Source: Magnolia sinica (lineage: Eukaryota; Streptophyta; Magnoliopsida; Magnoliales; Magnoliaceae). From it: a stretch of DNA of 64,000 nt. Below are positions 46,730-57,870 of this stretch, piece by piece. Position 1 is the stretch's first letter. Each line of letters starts with the position of its first letter. Location: positions 79,450,862-79,514,861 of the forward strand of contig NC_080584.1 of assembly GCF_029962835.1 (NCBI RefSeq), read 5' to 3'. Both the position numbers and the translations under genes were made by a program. The notes beneath the pieces are model-generated. The model made no database searches, had not been told where the DNA came from, and saw nothing but the letters and a program-made list of their open reading frames with translations.

Positions 46730-47268
46730 TGATCTTAAAAATCATTCATTTAGTCAAAGCATTTTCTTCACATGCAGTAAAACTCCCATGGCCATGGACA
46801 GAACGATCGTCAGAGCAATTCTTAGTTGAAACATTTCTTCAAACATGTAGGAGGTCATGGACAACGACGGATATGGCTGCCACTGCCATGGTTGCTGCCC
46901 AATTTTTGGCCATTAAAAGAGGAAATGAGGGAGAAAGAGAGAGTACCTTTCACTTCGTGTGCTCTGATTTCTTCTATTCTCGTCAGCTATTAGAGGGAGA
47001 TCGATCAATGGCTGCTTCGAAGAGAATGAATTGGGAGAGACGTCAATGGAGAGGGAGGAAAATCATAGAGATCGAGAGATAGAGGGAGAGGAAGGGAGAG
47101 AGATCGAGGAAGGCAAAGGGACAAGCGAGACGGGAGAGAGAGATCGAGGAAGGGAGAGGGCAGGGAGAAGTGCGCCGGACAAGAGAGAGAGGAGGGAGCA
47201 TGCGCACGACAAGAGAGGGAAATGAAACGACGGAGAGAGAAAAGGGGCGTGGGAGACCTAGAAAGAGG

Positions 47269-47270
<2 letters not shown>
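46730..47270. other. GA-rich stretch upstream of the RPL18a-like gene
   Basis: From about 46900 the plus strand is increasingly purine-rich (GAGAGA, GAGGGAG, GATCGAGG). The apparent Arg-Glu-rich open frames are by-products of that composition. On the other strand this is a CT-rich region upstream of the RPL18a-like ATG, as often found in plant 5' UTRs, so promoter or leader DNA may have been captured with the gene. Confidence 0.4.

Positions 47271-47321
<51 letters not shown>
47270..47321. repeat. (GA)n microsatellite
   Basis: About 26 dinucleotide units. Confidence 0.95.
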
Positions 47322-47324
<3 letters not shown>

Positions 47325-47404
47325 ATGGGGTTTTTTTCCAAGTGGAGGGAAATGAAACGTTTCAGAAGAGGGCGAAAAGAAAAAGGCAGCGCGGATTCTG
47401 CATT

Positions 47405-47970
47405 TTTACCAGCTACGGTTCTGCTACGGTTTTAGACCGTAGCTAAAAACCATTTGGACCGTAGCCATTGCATTGTCCTTTGTAGCCCCTCCGAGTTCTT
47501 ACGTCTGACGGGGCTGGACGAACGGTCTTGTCGAGAGCTTTGTGGGGTCCATCGTGATGCATTTGATATATCCACTGTCTATTAATTTTGTAATATTTTT
47601 TATAGGGAATGACCCAAACATCTAGGCAACTTGAAGGTTCAATTGAACCACACCATCAATCAATGGTAAGTATTAATCTCCATTATTTCCTACCGTGTGG
47701 TCCACTTGAGCATTCGATCTACTTCATTTTTTGGACTCTTGCCCTAAAATTCTCTTTCAAAATAGATAGACGTATTAGATGGAGCGCACACATTTTAATG
47801 GGCCTCGTAGAGTCCCTTATGGGGCTATCCTAGGCTAATTGAATGTTTTAAAGTGTTACTTTTTAGCTACGGTTTTGGGATCTTTTAGCTACGGTTTTAA
47901 GCCGTAGTAAATAAGCTACGGTCTATGTCCGTAGCCAAAAATCAGTATAGTCTGTAGCCTTTGGTCATTT
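47405..47970. repeat. Right subterminal repeat array of CACTA A, interrupted
   Basis: GCTACGG/CCGTAGC words occur at 47410-47465 and again at 47888-47957, including a near-palindrome GCTACGGTCTATGTCCGTAG (from 47914). Between them (about 47495-47840) lies DNA in the style of the local Mutator-type MITEs ('gtggggtccatcgtgatgcatttgatatatcca', 'gtgtggtccacttgag'), probably a later insertion with unclear ends. Confidence 0.65.
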
Positions 47971-47985
47971 TTTTTGGTAGTGATC

Positions 47986-48354
47986 CCTTTAACTAGTTTC
48001 CCGTCTCTTAGAAGTTGATTAGATTAATCCCGTGGCAAGAACATGATAAAACCCTAATTCAAATCCTAAACCTAAAAGATAAAATCGTATAACAAATTAG
48101 TGAACTAGAAATGAATTGAAAGAGGTGAAGAGAAGATATTACCAGATGGGAGACTCGAATTAATGAGTTCCTACAAAATAGAAGACAATGTTAATAACTT
48201 AGAAAATATAAAAATATTCTAACTAAAACTTTTGAAATCTAAAAATCCTAGAAAAATTCCTAGGTAAAAACAAAAATTCAAGAAAAAAGGATAATCCCTT
48301 ATCTAGAGTTAATGTATTCTCAGTGCAAAATTCTCGAGAAAGATATCAAAAACT
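47986..48354 (-). other. Leader region of older Athila-like element C
   Basis: A-rich text with 'agagaagatattaccagatgggag..gagttcctacaaaatag' resembles the leader of element A (6060-6110, 6290-6320). The place where the tRNA-Asp site should be (about 48335-48350) reads 'ctcgagaaagatatcaaaa', so the primer site is degraded. The left continuation is interrupted by CACTA A. Confidence 0.5.
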
Positions 48355-49464
48355 TGTTGGGCAATCCCAAGTATAGGACTATGTTATAGTAATAAACTTA
48401 GTAAGACAGAGATCATACGACGGAATTAGTGAGAATACAATGAAGCTAACAGGTTGTCTGGGTTTTAAATTTAGAGGAAAAGTAATTAAAAGGGTTTAAA
48501 CAAAAAATAAAAGCAACTACAGATTTAGGAATCCCTAATCAATGAATATATATTGAATTCAATTTGCCTTCTCGAGTTCATAAACATACTAGAACTAGAT
48601 TTCAATCTGTTCTAATTGAAAAATAATGCAATAATATCAATCATAAACATCCAACATAGATTTGAATCACAATAGTTTTGATCTTTTATGTAGATTTAGG
48701 CAATCAGTCACGGGGAATCAAAAAATCTATTATACCGAATGGTGACAATAGATAAATCAAATTTACAGATTAATTCCTTCTTCAATCTATGAATTCAATA
48801 ACATTCAATCACAATTCAACACAAAAACCAAAAATCTTTCATTAAAAATAAATTAAATGTAAAAAAAAAAATCTATAAAAATGTTCATCCCTTAGCATTA
48901 GTTATAAGATTAGTAAAACAAGACTAACGGCTTAAACAAAAACAAAAGAAAAAAAAATGAAAAACAAGGTAAAACTTTGTGGATTAAGAGAAAGAATGGC
49001 TCTGTGTAAGCTTTGTCGGCACTTGACCACTCGCTTAAGCCCTAATCTATACTTAGAAAGGTATAAAACACCTTAAATAGGAAAATCCTACACCAACTTT
49101 GAACCGATTTGAAAATCATACACTTTTGTTACGCTTCGATCACACTGACAAGGACCTTCGATTACACCAAAGCCATCTAACAAATCTTTAGATGGAACTG
49201 AATTTCACTAAACTTTCTTTGTCTCCATTCGATCAGGCCGAACCACCTTTTAGTCGCACCGAACACCACTTTGGTCAAACCGAATAGTCTTTCGATTGAC
49301 ACAATTATTCTTAAAATCCAATATTTGTTGCTGGACTATTTTTGGCACTTTCGATCAAACCAAACCTACCTTCGGTCGGACCGATCAGCCGGTTATTTTT
49401 TTTATTTAACTGTTTGATATTATAGACTTTTCTCCATCTTTGACACTTTCTTTTCTTAGATCTT
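48355..49464 (-). repeat. Partial LTR of Athila-like element C
   Basis: It starts TGTTGGGCAATCCCAAGTAT, then 'agtaataaacttagtaagacagagatc', aligning with the first 100 bp of the Athila LTRs at 6711 and 49465. It is cut at 49464 by insertion of element B. The rest should lie to the right of B, beyond the window. Later parts ('ccgaaccacctttt.gtcgcaccgaac') differ from A and B, so it is a different subfamily. Confidence 0.6.
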
Positions 49465-50293
49465 TGTTCACTACCCTAAGTATGGGGTTACGATGTAGTA
49501 ATAATCTCGATACGACCAAGGTCGAATCTACAGGGACTGAACCTTGTACGTAATTTGAAAGTAACTAGAACTAGAATTAGAAGAAGATGCAAACTAACTC
49601 AGGAAAATATAAGGGAATAATGGTAAAATCTTAAACTAAAACTTGTAAAATTCAAAGGTGGGAAACTAGGGATTCTAAGGATCCACTTGTAGAGATCAGG
49701 GAGATCTATGCTTGATTCAAGAATACAACTGGATTTAGAGTCCTCTCTTCATCCAGTTGAAGGATATGACCATAAAACTCAAATTTGAACTTCTTTTGAT
49801 CTAATTTTCAAGAGATGAGAGGCATGGGAATTAGAATTGATTCCATCATATAACCATGCCCATGAGACAAAGTAAACAACAGAATTTAACCAATCCACAA
49901 CCAATCTGAAGAGTTATGAACATTAGGAAGGAGTCCATCATCCAACAATGTCCATGAGACGATGGTGAACTACAAGGCTTCCTAACTTCATAATCACAAT
50001 AATGAAAAGAACATGCTCAAAGCTATCGCAAATCCATTGCAATTTAAGTCACAATAAACCATTAAAAACTAAAGGCATTCCTTATAATCAAGCTAAAATC
50101 AAAATCAGTTCAATTTAAACATGAATCAAAAGACATAAATAAAAAGTCTCTCATCACGCTACAAGCTTCACCTCTTAGCCCTAGCTAAGAGGTTTAACCC
50201 ATCATAGATATGGTGAGGCTAAAAATCTTAAAAAGCATCAAAGGGGAGAAAAAAACTAAAGAGGAAGAATGGAAAAGGAAGAGGCGAGGCCAA

Positions 50294-50339
<46 letters not shown>

Positions 50340-51605
50340 CGACTTCTTCTCATGTCAAAAGATCTGAATCCCCTCCTCCACGACTTGCTCTCCCTTTTAT
50401 AGGCATGAAGGAGGTGCTAGGTCTGTTCCTATGAAGGCTTTACGCACCAGCAGCGTGCGCAGCCACGAAAATGCAAGCCGAGTTGCATTCTAACGGAATT
50501 TTCGGATAGTGGACGGTTTAAGAATCAATTTTGCCTCCATGGTTGGGGTAAAGACCCCCCTCTGAAGATTCTGAACGGTTTAGATCACCCATCTGAAGAC
50601 AAACAGTGGCCAAAACTCCCTGTAACATCTGAAAAAACTAGACGTGCGTATGGTGCGAACAAACTTGTGCTGAGATGCTCGGTGGGCCCCATAGTAATGT
50701 TTTCGATGAAATTCACCCTACTCATTAGATTCTTGGTGAAAAATCAATCGAAAAGGAGTGGTTTTGGTTGAATTTTGGTGCAGTCGACTGTATCAAATCA
50801 ACTCGCCGTTCATCCTGCATTTTTCGGCAATCTTCATGTGTACATGTACATGGGGCCAAAAGGTCACCACAGCCAGGGTCTTATCCACCCCTGGACGCAA
50901 TAGACGGTGTAGATCATCTGTTTAGATGATGGGTGTGGCCCACTGTGATCAACCAGCGTGAACAGGGTGCGTCCACTAGTTCCAGCGTGAGAGGGAGACA
51001 GATCAAGGCAACTTTGATTGCCTTGACATTTTGGTGCAGCGCGAGTGCACATACCCCCTGTGCACGTGCTCCCCATGTGGGGTCCACTCCTGATGTTCAT
51101 GATGAATCCACTCCGTCCATCCATTTTTTCACTCAATTTACAGGGTTGAGACCAAAATTAAAGCATATCCAAATATCAAGTGGGCCCCAAATCAGTGATT
51201 TAGTGGTTGATCTGTTCATTGGGCTACTTCCACAAAGATCCAAGGGCTGAATTTTGACGTGTACAATTAATTTAGGGTCCTCAGGCCAGATATAGAGTTT
51301 CGAGTCAAATGGATGGTGAGAACCCTGTAATCTTGCATTCTTGATGATTTTCAGGCCTCTTGGACTTCAATCACTTGATTTCTCGGTTCTTTGGTGTGTA
51401 ATTTCTTCCATCTTGCTCCCCTAAGATCCGTCCCTTACCTTGATGATTTCTAAGTGTTAATTCCATGCTATTATTACCCTTTTTCAGCTCAGCTCTTAAA
51501 TTCACCTTGCAATAAAAACATGATTAAAATATGACATTAAGCATTACCATGTACGTAAAATCAGGTATTAATTGGGGTTTAATATGCAATATTTGACCCT
51601 CAACA
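49465..51605 (-). repeat. 3' LTR of Athila B (2141 bp)
   Basis: Runs from TGTTCACTACCCTAAGTATG to TTTGACCCTCAACA, matching both ends of the LTR of A. It contains a (CT)n run (50297-50337) absent from A. Confidence 0.88.
50297..50337. repeat. (CT)n microsatellite in LTR
   Basis: About 20 dinucleotide units inside the LTR of Athila B. Confidence 0.95.
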
Positions 51606-52786
51606 CAATCCCCAACCAGCATTTTGCTAGTCCCGAGAAAAGTATGTGAAAAATATTTTAAGAAATACGGGACAAATTCTATAAAGTTGAGTGATTTTTG
51701 AAAAACAATTCAGATACTAGAATTCTAAGATTCATGAATGTTGGGCATTACTTTCTCCTAGACTCAAGCACACTGTAAACTTCATAGTCAAGTTTAAAGT
51801 ATTAATCCATCGATTAGAGCAATTCTAAGCATTGAGTTCCATGGGTGTATGGTGTAATCTCGACTTCTCAATATTAAGAGTCCAATCGTCAATTTTCATG
51901 ATAACATTGATAATCAAACAGAGAGTTCCTGGATATCCCAACTTAAACTGAAACTTGCCTTACAGTTCAACCTTTTTACTCTTCCAGTTTTTGATTTTTC
52001 CATCGATGGCTTCACGCTGTGTCAACCTTTTTAAAGATCTTTAATAGGGAGACATTTTCGAAGACAAATATTTTTTTAGCTGGATATTCTTTTTATTTTT
52101 TTTTTCAATGAACATAATGGACAAATTCCCCAGGCTGGTTCCTTCCATGTTTAGTGATTATCAGGTTAATAATTCAATATCGAACTGAAACCTTAATGTA
52201 TAAGCTAGAGTGACATGTGAAATCATGACTTAATCAATGTTTAAAACTTTTAATCATGGATTAACAATTCGAACTTAATTGAGAAATCTAACAGATAGCT
52301 AAATCCAAGAATCATAAATTACCAACATTATGTATCTTATACTTTTAAATCAAAGGTGGCCATCAAAATCACTTCGAATTCACAAGAATTTCCAAAAAAA
52401 ATTAAAAAAATTTCACAATTTTTACTTGTGAGTAAGAAAGTACTGATTAGGTAACCTAATCTCCCATCACCAGAACCTAAAATCTGCATTGTCCTCAATG
52501 TAAAAGATATATAACATGTAATGCACATGAGACAACGAAAGTAAAGAAGAAGTATGGAAAGATAGTACCCGATGACGGAGTCGTACGGCTTTTTCCCAAA
52601 GAGCTTTCAGCGTGAAGGCGACTCAGCACAAGAGTTAACCAATAAAAGCAAACTATCTTAAAACACTAGAAAACAAACTATCTTAACAACATAAAGCCGA
52701 CTAACCTAGCTAGAATGACAAAATGTAAACTACCATAGTCCTATGAAAGAAGTAAACCTACCTATACCTCCATCAGACTAGGAGAT
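51606..52786 (-). other. Polypurine tract and 3' noncoding region of Athila B
   Basis: On the sense strand GGTTGGGGATTG (51606-51617) abuts the 3' LTR and is the likely polypurine tract priming plus-strand DNA. The rest is noncoding and aligns with bases 1-606 of element A, including the CATTGTCCTCAATG motif (52487-52500). GAGAT (52782-52786) is the left target duplication of the copia insertion. Confidence 0.75.
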
Positions 52787-53356
52787 TGTTGCGCAGCATG
52801 CCAACAACGCAGTGAACCGAGATCCAATCTCCGGTCTCACTCACAAACGATAAACAAGAAGAAATATAAACTAGAAGAAGAATCAAAATATTCCAAACAA
52901 ACCACAAGACAAGATATACGTGGAAAAACCCCAAACAAGGGTAAAAAACCACGAGTGCAAACTTCCACTATGAAGAAAACGAGATTATAAGCAATATACT
53001 AACCTCTTCCCTTAGAAATACAGAGAAAACCCTTTGCCCACACGTTGGCATAACTCTCATAATACCTAGAAAAGCCCTAAGGACGCCCATTTATAATTTA
53101 GGCAACTTTCCTTTTGCACCCTTGCGAAAACCAACTCAAAAATCCATAGTCTGTGCAAGATCTGGAAATGAATCTGCGTAACCTCGATTGATCTAGAAGG
53201 CTGCTCGACCAGCCGAGCAGACCCCTTGACTAGTCGAGCACCTCAGACCAAAAATCAATTTTGCTCACTGGACTTTAAGTCGAGCCAGTCCACGAATGGT
53301 CGAGTGGGTCACTCAACCGGTCGAGCGGCCAACAGATGTGGCTCCACATCTCAACA
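52787..53356 (-). repeat. 3' LTR of the copia element (570 bp)
   Basis: Begins TGTTGCGCAGCATGCC on the plus strand and ends ATCTCAACA. CCAAGTGGGAGAT on the sense strand (53357-53369) is the adjoining polypurine tract. Contains clustered 'actagtcgag / accggtcgag' words. Confidence 0.92.
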
Positions 53357-53506
53357 ATCTCCCACTTGGAGACACATTGCCATAACCTTCGTCTTCTATA
53401 TCTGGATTGCACCACCTCCCTGTCTTCAAGCCTGAAAACTAATCAAAGCTAAATAGAACTTTAGCTTCTCCTGTGTGACCACCTTAGTCAACATATCCGC
53501 AAGATT

Positions 53507-54709
53507 CTAACTTGTATGTATCTTCTCCAGAACAATCGATCCATCTTCTAGTAACGAACGTATGAAGTGATATCTGATGTCAATATGCTTAGTCTTTGAA
53601 TGAAAGGCTGAGTTCTTAGCCAAGTGTATTGCACTATGATTGTCACTGTACAGCTTGCAATCTGCTTGCTTCTTATCCAACTCTTCCATGAAACCTTGCA
53701 TCCACACCATCTCCTTGCATGCTTCTATAGCCGCAACATATTCTCTTTTCATCATACTGATAGATATTATCTTCTGCAACTGAGAGACCCAACTGACTGC
53801 AGCACTACCCAAAATAAAAATATAACCTGTAGTGCTTCTTCTACTGTCGATATCTCCTGCCAAATCTGAATCTACGTAGCCTTGTAGCTTGATTTTGATC
53901 CACCATAGCACAACCCTATATCCACAGTACCTACCAGGTATCTGAGAATCCACTTCATAGCTTCTCAATGTTCCTTCCCAAGGTTGTTCATGAACCTACT
54001 AACAACTCTCACTACTTGAGCAATGTCTGACCTCATGCTCACCATAACATACATGAGACTCCCAATAGCTGACGCGTATGAGACTTTAGCCATGTAGTCC
54101 CGTTCCTCCTGCATCTTTACACCTTGCTCCTTAGAATGCTTGAAGTGGTTGGCTAATGGAGTGTTAACCGGCTTAACACCTCCCATATTAAATCAAGTAC
54201 CTTGGCTATATACTTTACCTGTGACAAAACCAGTTTTTGTTTTCCTTATCACGTTTTATCTTCATGCTTAGGATTTGTTTTGTAGCTCTTAAATCCTTCA
54301 TAGTAAATTCTCTAAACAGTTGTTTTTTGAGATCTGAGATGTCCTTCATGCCTGAACCGACCACAAACATATCATCAACGTACAGAAGAAGGATGATGTA
54401 CAATGTATCAAGCTTCTTCATATAACAACAGCGATCTGCATGACATCTCCTAAAACTGTTTCCCGACATGAAACTGTTGAACTTCTTGTACCACTGCCTC
54501 GGGGCCTGCTTTAAGCTATATATTCTCTTCTTCAGTCTGCACATCATATTCTCCTTTCCTGGTGCCACGTATCTTGTCGGCTGATGTATATATATATCTT
54601 CTTCAAGGTTCCCATGAAGAAAGACTATCTTAACATCTAGCTGCTCTAAATGTAAGTCCTCTGTAGCCACTATACTCAAGACCATGCAAATTATAGACAT
54701 TTTCACCAT
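53507..54709 (-). pseudogene. Copia RT and RNase H
   Basis: RT is read from 54709: LEQLDVKIVFLHGNLEEDIY, KQAPRQWYKKF and the catalytic LLLYVDDMFVVG. After a stop and a shift there follows PVNTPLANHFK and, at 53507-53968, RNase H (GYVDSDLAGDIDSRRSTTGY, EYVAAIEACKE, DNHSAIHLAKN, KHIDIRYHF). At least two shifts or stops separate the pieces (near 54200 and 53967). The motifs fit the Tork/TNT1-like branch. Confidence 0.88.
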
Positions 54710-56002
54710 GGGTAAAAATATTTTAGTGAAATCGATACCTGCCTTTTATTGAAACCCTTTCACAACCAATCTAGCCTTGTCCATTTCGAACCATCGTACT
54801 CCTCCTTCAGTCTGTAAACCCACTTGTTATGAAGAGTTTTCTTACCCTTAGGTAGAGTGACTAGCTTCCATGTACGATTAAACTCAAGAGAGTCAATCTC
54901 ATCATCCATGGCCTGCTCCCACTTAACCTGTGTATTTGACTATAATGCATCTTCAAAACACTCTGGTTCACCATTATCTGTCAGTAGTAGATAATGTGAG
55001 GATGAATATCGGACCGTGGATCTTCTCTCCCGAGTAGACCTCCTCACAACCGATGTCTGTGGCTCTGCCTCATAATGCTCCTTGCATGATCATCATGTGA
55101 CGCTGTAACACCCGTGTCCGGCAACTCTTCCAACTCTATGAATTCTTTCTTCTCGACCTTATTTTTCTGCACACTGTCCTTATGCATCACTTTTTCATTG
55201 AAGAATACGTCCTTACTTCTGATGATTTTTCTATTTTCTGCATCTCAAAACCTATAGCCAAAATCATGTTGTCCATGGCCTATAAACGTGCACCTCATGG
55301 ACTTCGCATCTAGCTTGTTTCTGTGCTTCACATCAATGTGAACATATAAAGTGCAACTGAACACTTTGAGATGTGCAAGGTTCACTTTTTTCCCAGTCCA
55401 CATTTCTTCTGATAGCCCACCATCCAATGGTGCTGAGGCACTTCTATTGATGAGATATGCGGCAGTATTTATAGTATCTGCCAAAAAAGTCTTGGACAAC
55501 TATACATGTAACCTCATGCTCCTGGCGCGCTCAAGGATGGTCTTATTAATGCCCTCAGCTACATCATTCTGTTGTGATGTCCCTGGAATCATTTTCTGAT
55601 GTTTAATTCCATTTGCTGCACAATACTCCTCAAATCTCTTATCACAGTACTCTTCCCCATTAACAGATCAGAGATATTTTAATATTTTACCTGTCTCATT
55701 TTCTATCATTACTTTCCACTTCTTAAATACATCAAATACATCAGTTTTCTACTAACATCATCAATGAAGGAAACAAAATAACGTGAGCCACCAAGAGATA
55801 ATACCTATACTGGTCTCCACACATCAGTGTGTACAAGCTCCAACAGATGTGGCTTTGGAGCACGTCTTGTCTTCTTGAAGCTCATCCTCTTCTGCTTGCT
55901 ATATACGTAGTCCTCGTAGAATTTCAAGTCAATAGACTTCAGTCCTGGTAGCATCCCTTTTGACAATAGCACTTTCATCCTCTTCTCACTCATATGTCCC
56001 AA
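54710..56002 (-). pseudogene. Copia integrase region, broken
   Basis: The pre-integrase and integrase start are at 55805-56002 (GHMSEKRMKVLLSKGMLPG, then LELVHTDVWRP). More integrase lies at 55245-55499 (NTAAYLINRSASAPLDG, MRCTFIGHGQHDFGYRF). Between and after them the frame is lost repeatedly. The stretch from 54710 to 55240 matches the usual integrase-RT linker but holds many stops. Confidence 0.8.
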
Positions 56003-56011
56003 CCTCTAATG

Positions 56012-57269
56012 CTATAACTGCTCATTCACTCTAGTTAATGTGACTGCGAGTAAACTATACGATCCTAAAGTCACGTACAAAGTACATTCCTTCTTGCCTT
56101 GAGATATCACCAAGACACCTTTTGTGATCTTCCAGGAATCACTGGTGAATGTTGTCACATAATCGGTATCGACCAACTGCCCCACTGAGATCAAGTTCCG
56201 TCTCAAACTCGGTACATGTCTATCATCCTTCAATTTCAAAGTTGTTCCGTCTTTCTGATTTATATAAACGTCTCCCTTTCCAATAATACTACACAGCTCA
56301 TCATCACCCAGGTAGATTCTCCCAAAGTCACCTGACACATAATTACGCAGAACTTCCTTACATGAAGTGGCATGAAACGAAGCACTCGAATCTATAACCC
56401 AAGACTCATTCCTCGCATCAAGAGACAAGATCAATACCTCTGTGTCACTCTTCTCAGATAGATTCACTGAATCCTTCTCGCCTTAAGAGCTTCCTTCTTG
56501 TTTCTTGAGCGCCCTGTAATCACATTATAATATGCCCCTTCTTTCTGCAATGCCAACACTCGTCTTTGTCTTTCAGTCCCTTGGACTTCTTCCTCGAGTT
56601 AGAACGTTCGTGTTTATTGCCTCCTTTGTTCAGCGATCTTCCTCTTCCTTCAACATTTAGAGTATTCCCTGAATCCCCTGAAACTCCTGATGCCTTTCTT
56701 CTAGATTCTTCACTGAGAATTAGATCGACCACATAATTAAATTTCAGCTTTGTCGACCCTGAAGAATTGCTCACTGCAATCACCAAACCATCCCAACTGT
56801 CTGGTAAACCTGACAAGATCAATAACGCCTTGACCTCATCCTCAAAAATAATGCCAATAGATTCTAACTTGGTCGTGACTGTATTGAACTTGTTTAGATG
56901 TTCAGCCATGCTCCCACCATCTGACATCTTCATGTTGAATAGTTGTTTCATAGGATAAATCTTGTTGGATGCTGAGGGTTTTTCATACATGGTGGTTAGG
57001 ACTTTTATTAATTCTTTTGTGGTTTTCATCTTGGATATATTGAAGGTGACACTCTTAGACAAAGAGAGTCGGATCGTTCCTAAAGCCTTCCGATCCAAAA
57101 AAAACCATTCATCATCTGTCATCTCTTTTGGTTTCTTCTCTTTTCGTCCTATAGGAATATAGAGGTCTTTCTGTTATAGATAATCCTCCATTTACATCTT
57201 CCAGAAGGCAAAGTTTGAACCATCAAACTTCTCAATTCTAGTTTTCCCTTCTTCCGTCATCGCTCCCAT
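56012..57269 (-). pseudogene. Copia gag and protease, broken
   Basis: Gag starts at about 57269, just downstream of the primer site (MGAMTEEGKTRIEKFDG). It has one nonsense codon after EDYL (about 57175). From 57122 it is open (KALGTIRLSLSKSV...MKQLFNMKMSDG) up to a zinc knuckle cut short by a stop (CWHCRKKGHI, 56520). The protease follows in another frame with SWVIDSSASFHATSC; the usual active-site glycine is replaced by serine (DSSAS). Confidence 0.85.
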
Positions 57270-57279
57270 TAGAACTAAA

Positions 57280-57296
57280 CCAAAAGCTCTGATACA
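57280..57296 (-). other. Copia primer binding site (tRNA-Met type)
   Basis: On the sense strand it reads TGTATCAGAGCTTTTGG, three bases from the LTR. It is the usual initiator-Met site with one G missing near its start. Confidence 0.7.
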
Positions 57297-57299
57297 TGT

Positions 57300-57865
57300 T
57301 GTTGCGCAGCATGCCAACAACGCAGTGAACCGAGATCCAATCTCCAGTCTCACCCACAAACGATAAACAAGAAGAAATATAAACTAGAAGAAGAATCAAA
57401 ATATTCCAAATAAACCACAAGACAAGATATACGTGGGAAAACCCCAAAAAAGGGTAAAAAACCATGGGTGCAAACTTCTATTATAAAGAAAACAAGATTA
57501 CAACCAATATACTGACCTCTTCCCTTGAAAATACAGAGAAAACCCTTTACCTACACCTTGGAATAACTCTCATAATACCTAGAAAAGCCCTAAGGACCCC
57601 TATTTATGGTTTAGGTACGTCCCTTTTGCACCCTTGCGAAAACTGATTAAAAAATCCGCAGTCCGTGCAAGATCCGGAAATGAATTTGCGTAACCTCGGC
57701 TCGAGCGGACCCTTCGACTGGTCGAGCAACTCGGACCAAAAATTAATTTTGCTCGCTGGACTTTGACTCGAGCCAGTCCACAACTAGTCGAGTGGGCCAC
57801 TCGACCGGTCGAGCAGTGCACTCGACTGGTCGAGCGGCCCCCAGATGTGGCTTTAGATCTCAACA
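57300..57865 (-). repeat. 5' LTR of the copia element (566 bp)
   Basis: Partner of 52787-53356, with the same ends. Near 57715-57840 it has a different number of 'ctcgac.ggtcgagc' words from its partner. Confidence 0.92.
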
Positions 57866-57870
57866 GAGAT

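Larger units (their letters stand above)
39086..47982. mobile_element. CACTA transposon A, 8.9 kb, non-autonomous, gene-carrying
   Basis: Left end TACTACCAAAAAACAGGGC; the right end is the inverse of CACTACCAAAAAAAATGACC. The first base of the left end is changed from C to T. Both ends go on with CAAAGGCTA and then arrays of subterminal 'ctacgg..ccgtag' repeats, as in En/Spm (CACTA) elements. The 3-bp direct repeat ATC flanks it (39083-39085 and 47983-47985), the length expected for CACTA. No transposase (TNP2-like) frame was found inside. The body holds pieces of at least two host genes (PIN and RPL18a-like), other exon-like pieces and a Tourist MITE. I read it as a Pack-CACTA element. Confidence 0.8.
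52787..57865 (-). mobile_element. Ty1/copia retrotransposon nested in Athila B, 5.1 kb
   Basis: It has two LTRs (52787-53356 and 57300-57865) with TGTTGAGAT...GCGCAACA ends on the sense strand, and is flanked by perfect GAGAT duplications (52782-52786, 57866-57870). The order gag, protease, integrase, RT, RNase H is that of copia elements. The empty site survives in Athila A at about 599-610 ('actaggagattaatcc'). The LTRs have diverged, including differences in the number of TCGAG-containing words, and the coding region has many shifts, so the insertion is not recent. Confidence 0.93.

Noticed and set aside
47031-47446. Arg-Glu-rich frames (RERERERE) at 47.0-47.4 kb
   Set aside because: Produced by a (GA)n microsatellite and GA-rich DNA.
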